This document shows, in pieces, positions 60,738 through 64,000 of a stretch of 64,000 nucleotides of DNA. Each line of letters opens with the position of its first letter. Positions within the stretch are counted from its first letter, which is position 1. Source of the stretch: Collinsella aerofaciens (GTDB lineage Bacteria; Actinomycetota; Coriobacteriia; Coriobacteriales; Coriobacteriaceae); NCBI RefSeq assembly GCF_015548375.1, contig NZ_JADMWW010000002.1, positions 124,001-188,000 of the forward strand, written 5' to 3'. The translations under genes and the position numbers were made by a program. Under the pieces are notes generated by a model that did no database searches, was not told where the DNA came from, and was given only the letters and a program-made list of their open reading frames with translations.

Positions 60738-60822
60738 ATCAGACTCCTTATCTGCGATTTATGCACCGATGCGCATTTCGCAGCGGTCGTTATGAAGTGG
60801 GTTGAAACTTTAGCACCAAAAG

Positions 60823-60859
60823 ATGCATGAATACGTAAATGGCTTGCATATTCATGCAT
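60823..60859 (-). promoter_or_regulatory. Candidate ArgR operator upstream of argC
   Basis: ATGCATGAATA (60823-60833) and TATTCATGCAT (60849-60859) are perfect 11-bp inverted arms 15 bases apart. CATGAAT/ATTCATG matches the ArgR half site known from Bacillus and E. coli ARG boxes. Confidence 0.65.
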
Positions 60860-60901
60860 TGAAACATTCCCGACACATTCGCTTGAAGGAATTGACAAAT
60901 G

Positions 60902-60959
60902 GAGCGGGCCCCATATTACCCAGTGCACCTTACGGTGACGTTGCAATGTGGGGCCCGCT
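60902..60959 (-). terminator. Hairpin after the PNPOx-like gene
   Basis: AGCGGGCCCCA and TGGGGCCCGCT pair with further matches inside (CACC/GGTG). It lies 43 bases past the stop at 61003; the minus strand has no strong T run. Confidence 0.6.
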
Positions 60960-61002
60960 ATATGCGAGAATTTGAATTGTCGAAGCTTGCTGAGAGACTC
61001 GT

Positions 61003-61413
61003 TTAGAGCTCGACCGGCACCCATTCGTCGTGATTGCAGATAAAGGCCTCGGGTTCCTCCACGCTAAAGAAGACGAGCGTGGGGTCGTTAGGCCCCTCAT
61101 AGTGCTCGCTCAAGCGCTCAAGATGTTTCCATCCAGCCTCGCGCATATCGGGAGCGGCCTGGTCATCCAGACCCGCATGCCCGCGCAAGATGAGCCAGCC
61201 ATGGCCCGGCCACCAACTCGTGGCCTCAAAGCGCTGATTTTGCAGCAGCTCTTGCCACACGTCTTTGGTGCGCGCCGTCACAAACCACAGCTTACCGTCC
61301 TGAATCTGTGCAAACGAGAACGGACGTACATGTGGCTGCCCGTCCACGCTCGTCGCCAAGTACCACGCCGGCACCGACGTCAGATACTCCAAAACCGTAT
61401 TCAATCCGTCCAC
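61003..61413 (-). CDS. Pyridoxamine 5'-phosphate oxidase-family (FMN-binding split barrel) protein
   Basis: A 136-aa cytoplasmic protein with the split-barrel pattern: VLEYLTSVPAWYLATSVDGQ, HVRPFSFAQIQDGKLWFVTA and FEATSWWPGHGWLILRG. Such proteins bind FMN or F420/heme and reduce diverse substrates; the substrate is not predictable. It is about 46% similar by eye to the next gene and probably arose by tandem duplication. Confidence 0.85.
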   Translation of the reverse strand: MDGLNTVLEYLTSVPAWYLATSVDGQPHVRPFSFAQIQDGKLWFVTARTKDVWQELLQNQRFEATSWWPGHGWLILRGHAGLDDQAAPDMREAGWKHLERLSEHYEGPNDPTLVFFSVEEPEAFICNHDEWVPVEL

Positions 61414-61457
61414 GTTTCCTCCTGTACTAGCCAGTTTGAGAGCCTGGTTTGTGTGAG

Positions 61458-61904
61458 CTAGAGCTCCAGGCGCTCCTCGCTGCCGTCGATATCACAGAAG
61501 CGGGCGACGATATTGCGGACCGAGAAAAACGCAAGGCGGCCGTCGTTGGCACTATCGTGTTGCTCGCCAATGCCCACCATGTGCTTAAAACCCGCTTGAC
61601 GCACCTTGTCGCTCGCAGCTGCGTCGTCCTCAAGTGCGGCTTCGCCGGTCAACACGATCCAACATTCCCCCGGCTTCCAGCCCGATACTTCAAACTTGGG
61701 ATTCGCACTCAGCTCCGCCCACACATCCTTATCGCGCGACGTGCAAAACCACAACTTACCGTCATCGACCATGGCAAACGAAAACGGTCTCACGCGGGGC
61801 TGATGTCCGTCGGCCACATCGGTCGTGGCCAGATACCACGCCGGAATGCGCCTGAGATACGAACAGGCGCGCTCAAGCTGAGCCGTGCGGTCGTTGTCGG
61901 TCAT
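61458..61904 (-). CDS. Pyridoxamine 5'-phosphate oxidase-family protein, paralogue
   Basis: A 148-aa split-barrel protein with the same order of motifs as its downstream neighbour (LRRIPAWYLATTDVADG, RVRPFSFAMVDDGKLWFCTS, WKPGECWIVLTGEAAL). The first gene in a probable two-gene unit; the function is unknown. Confidence 0.85.
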   Translation of the reverse strand: MTDNDRTAQLERACSYLRRIPAWYLATTDVADGHQPRVRPFSFAMVDDGKLWFCTSRDKDVWAELSANPKFEVSGWKPGECWIVLTGEAALEDDAAASDKVRQAGFKHMVGIGEQHDSANDGRLAFFSVRNIVARFCDIDGSEERLEL

Positions 61905-61934
61905 AGGGACCCCTTTCTTGCGCTCGAATCGCGC

Positions 61935-62735
61935 CTAAACAAGTTGAAGATTGATGCCGATGACGCAGATGAGCAGCAGCGCCGTCACCACCGCAGCCAA
62001 CGCATCGCCGCGGCCAAATGCAAGCGCATGCAGACGTGTGCGGCCCTGCTCGCCGTGATAGCAGCGTGCATCCATGGCAGCAGACAGCGTCTCGGCATGA
62101 CGGAACACGCCGGTGAACAGCGGAATCGCCACACTGCCGAGCATGCGTACGCCACCGAGCGGACCGCCCGTTACGCGTGCACCGCGGCTCGCCTGCGCAT
62201 CGGCCGTCTGCTTCATCTCGGTGGCGAACTGCGGCATAAAGCGCAACGCGATACCCATAATCATGCCGAGCTCGTGCGCAGGAAGTCCCACACGCGCAAA
62301 CGGTGCGAGCAGACGCTCAAAGCCCGCGGTGAGGTCGAGCGTCGGCGTAGTGAGCGTAATGGCACTCATGCCGGCCATCATCAACGTCAGGCGGCACGCC
62401 ATAAAGGCGGCAGAACGCAGTGAGCCCTCGCTTATCTGCAGAAAACCGAGCTGCCACAAGATGCGCCCACTCTGATCGGTAAACAAGTTGAGCACCGCGA
62501 CCACGACGACGATTGCCAGCAGCGGCGCCATCGATGATAGGACCCGGCGCAACGGCACCCGGGACACGGCATAGATCAGCACGACGAAAATTGCGACAGG
62601 GGCCAGTCCGCGGAAGCCACTGACCGTGAGCGTCGTGATCAGAAACACAAAGCCCAAGAGCAACTTGGTTCGCGGGTCCAGGCGGTGGATTGCACTATCG
62701 CCGGGATAGTAACTACCAAACGAAAACGCCTCCAT
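61935..62735 (-). CDS. ecfT: ECF transporter transmembrane component EcfT
   Basis: Membrane coupling subunit of an energy-coupling-factor vitamin/metal importer, 266 aa, about six helices. Typical features are SFGSYYPGDSAIHRLDPRTKL near the start and the coupling helices with Ala-Arg-Gly type motif QASRGARVTGG. Its ATG shares one base with the stop of the EcfA gene. The S component is not in the window. Confidence 0.92.
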   Translation of the reverse strand: MEAFSFGSYYPGDSAIHRLDPRTKLLLGFVFLITTLTVSGFRGLAPVAIFVVLIYAVSRVPLRRVLSSMAPLLAIVVVVAVLNLFTDQSGRILWQLGFLQISEGSLRSAAFMACRLTLMMAGMSAITLTTPTLDLTAGFERLLAPFARVGLPAHELGMIMGIALRFMPQFATEMKQTADAQASRGARVTGGPLGGVRMLGSVAIPLFTGVFRHAETLSAAMDARCYHGEQGRTRLHALAFGRGDALAAVVTALLLICVIGINLQLV

Positions 62736-64000
62736 CAGCAGCCCTCCTCTCGCGCGACCGTCTTGGATTTAGCAATGTCCGCGACGTTAGAAGGACCGTC
62801 CGAGCGACCGATTAGCAGGTCCACCAACTCGTCTGTCAGCGACTCAACCGTATAGAGGCCGTCAAAGCGCAGTGGCACATCTGCCTTCGCAAGCGCCAGC
62901 GCCATACGCTGGGCAGCGGGAACACCCAAGCCGATTGATTTAAGCTCATCCGCATGCGCAAAAACCTGAGCGGGCGTGCCTTCGGCAAACACCGCGCCCT
63001 CGTTCATCACGACGATGCGGTCGCAGCAATTGGCCAGGTCATCCATGCTGTGCGAAACCATGACAACGGTCAGGCCCTCGCGATGGAGTCGATCGATGAG
63101 CCCTAAGAAATCCCTGCGCGCAGCCGGGTCGAGCCCCGCCATGGGTTCATCGAGCACCAGGACTTCGGGCTCCATGGCGAGCACGCCGGCGAATGCCACA
63201 CGCCGTTGCTGACCGCCCGAAAGCTCAAAGGGACTCTTGTCGCCGACCGTGGAAAGGTCGAGGCCCACGCGCGAGAGCGACGACTCGACACGACGGTCGA
63301 CTTCATCTTGCGGCAAGCCAAGGTTGTGCGGACCAAATGCCACGTCCTGTGCCACGGTCTCGGCAAACAGCTGACGCTCTGGATACTGAAACACCACGCC
63401 GACCTTTGCCTTAACCGCGGCGGCGTCTTTCTTGCTTGATAGGTCGAGCCCCAGCGCGTAAACGCTCCCCTCCTGCGGGCGGATTAATCCGTTGAGGTGC
63501 TGGACCAGTGTGGATTTACCCGAACCGGTATGGCCTGCTAGCCCCAGGAACTCGCCGCGGCGCACCGTCAAAGACACGTCGCGCAGTGCCCACGGACTGC
63601 TAGGGTCGTTTCCCCAAAGAGCCTGTTTGTTCGATTTGCCCGCAGCGGCCGAGCGCTTATGCCAGCGACGGCGCTCGCGGGCGCTCAGCGAATAGCTATA
63701 CGAAAGGTGCGAAATCTCGATGACGGGCTCCAGCGCGTCTGCGCCATCGATTGCAGAGGAGACGTTGTCGGGGATACGAGAATCGGATGCGAAAGGCCGC
63801 CCGGCGATGCCTGTCCCACTCCACTTGGTATAAGCCTGCGCTATATCGGCGACCATATCCGCCTCGCGCACCCGTGCGCAAATGGGCACGCCCTTCGCGC
63901 GAAGCGCCCTGCCAAGACAGCACGATGCCGGCATATCCAGGTTCAGCCGCGCGAGTTCGTCCGCCCGCGTCAAGATCTCCTCGGGCGTACCGAGCATGGC
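62735..64000 (-). CDS. ecfA: ECF transporter ATPase, probably EcfA1-EcfA2 fusion (cut by window end)
   Basis: The frame is open to the right edge. The visible ~420 residues contain one full EcfA domain (Walker A GHTGSGKST, signature ELSGGQQRRVAFAGVL, Walker B VLVLDEPMAGLD, EcfA-specific C-terminal region GTPAQVFAHADELKSIG). The residues before it (MLGTPEEILTRADELARLN) are the typical end of another EcfA domain, so the complete protein should carry two ATPase domains in one chain. An ATG lies at 63997, but it is internal to that preceding domain. Confidence 0.88.
   Translation of the reverse strand, partial: AMLGTPEEILTRADELARLNLDMPASCCLGRALRAKGVPICARVREADMVADIAQAYTKWSGTGIAGRPFASDSRIPDNVSSAIDGADALEPVIEISHLSYSYSLSARERRRWHKRSAAAGKSNKQALWGNDPSSPWALRDVSLTVRRGEFLGLAGHTGSGKSTLVQHLNGLIRPQEGSVYALGLDLSSKKDAAAVKAKVGVVFQYPERQLFAETVAQDVAFGPHNLGLPQDEVDRRVESSLSRVGLDLSTVGDKSPFELSGGQQRRVAFAGVLAMEPEVLVLDEPMAGLDPAARRDFLGLIDRLHREGLTVVMVSHSMDDLANCCDRIVVMNEGAVFAEGTPAQVFAHADELKSIGLGVPAAQRMALALAKADVPLRFDGLYTVESLTDELVDLLIGRSDGPSNVADIAKSKTVAREEGC

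Overview
The window reads as part of a chromosome from a gut Coriobacteriia bacterium, most likely Collinsella. The reasons are the high GC content (about 60% by eye), a dense minus-strand core genome, EcfA halves that appear fused in one chain, a LysRS with an added tRNA-binding domain, a MurE lacking the DAP-type motif, and Actinobacteria-like protein sequences. The genus is inferred from style and was not tested by a search. No rRNA, CRISPR array, phage or recognisable transposase gene is present.

Layout. 1-11 kb is mostly plus strand: the tail of a PTS permease (EIIA), asnS, a WYL-like regulator, an ABC transporter trio of the TrpX/BMP type, a truncated 5'-nucleotidase, an MscS channel, and a two-gene unit made of a ParB/BMP-like protein and a phosphoesterase. 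11-15.5 kb is a minus-strand translation block: rpmG, tRNA-Trp, secE, nusG, rplK, rplA, then tuf and tRNA-Met/Thr/Tyr. 15.8-19.7 kb is a beta-glucoside cassette (RpiR regulator, GH1 enzyme, PTS EIIBC) flanked by related short repeats. 20-30 kb holds two unlike HipA-type kinase loci, one fused to its own DNA-binding domain and one a classic hipBA pair. They bracket a conserved disA-ispD-ispF-cysS-rlmB-yacP operon and a manganese-riboswitch-controlled mntP. 30-43 kb carries pepD, clpC, a giant double-ASKHA/HgdB-like protein with its TetR regulator, a DUF2798 membrane protein and a ThrE-like exporter. 43-55 kb is minus-strand housekeeping: lysS, greA, tatA, tRNA-Pro, veg-ispE, dtd-rdgB, rph, murI, a HAD phosphatase, murE and asnB. 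55-64 kb has a tRNA-Val with a duplicated 3' end, a compact element with perfect 27-bp inverted repeats, argCJBD with a candidate ArgR operator, two PNPOx-like paralogues and an ECF transporter running off the right edge.

The most unusual content is non-coding. One set of dispersed hairpins sits directly behind stop codons and shares a GGGGACAGG-type core while the stems differ; two copies 42 kb apart are identical over about 37 bases. A second hairpin pair (GTTACG stem, GGTA loop as read on the plus strand) follows lysS and dtd. An 80-bp tandem repeat conserves its inverted arms but not its loops. The fused HTH-HipA kinase has an 18-bp perfect inverted repeat spanning its promoter. These are the best candidates for undescribed systems. 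The housekeeping genes are ordinary.
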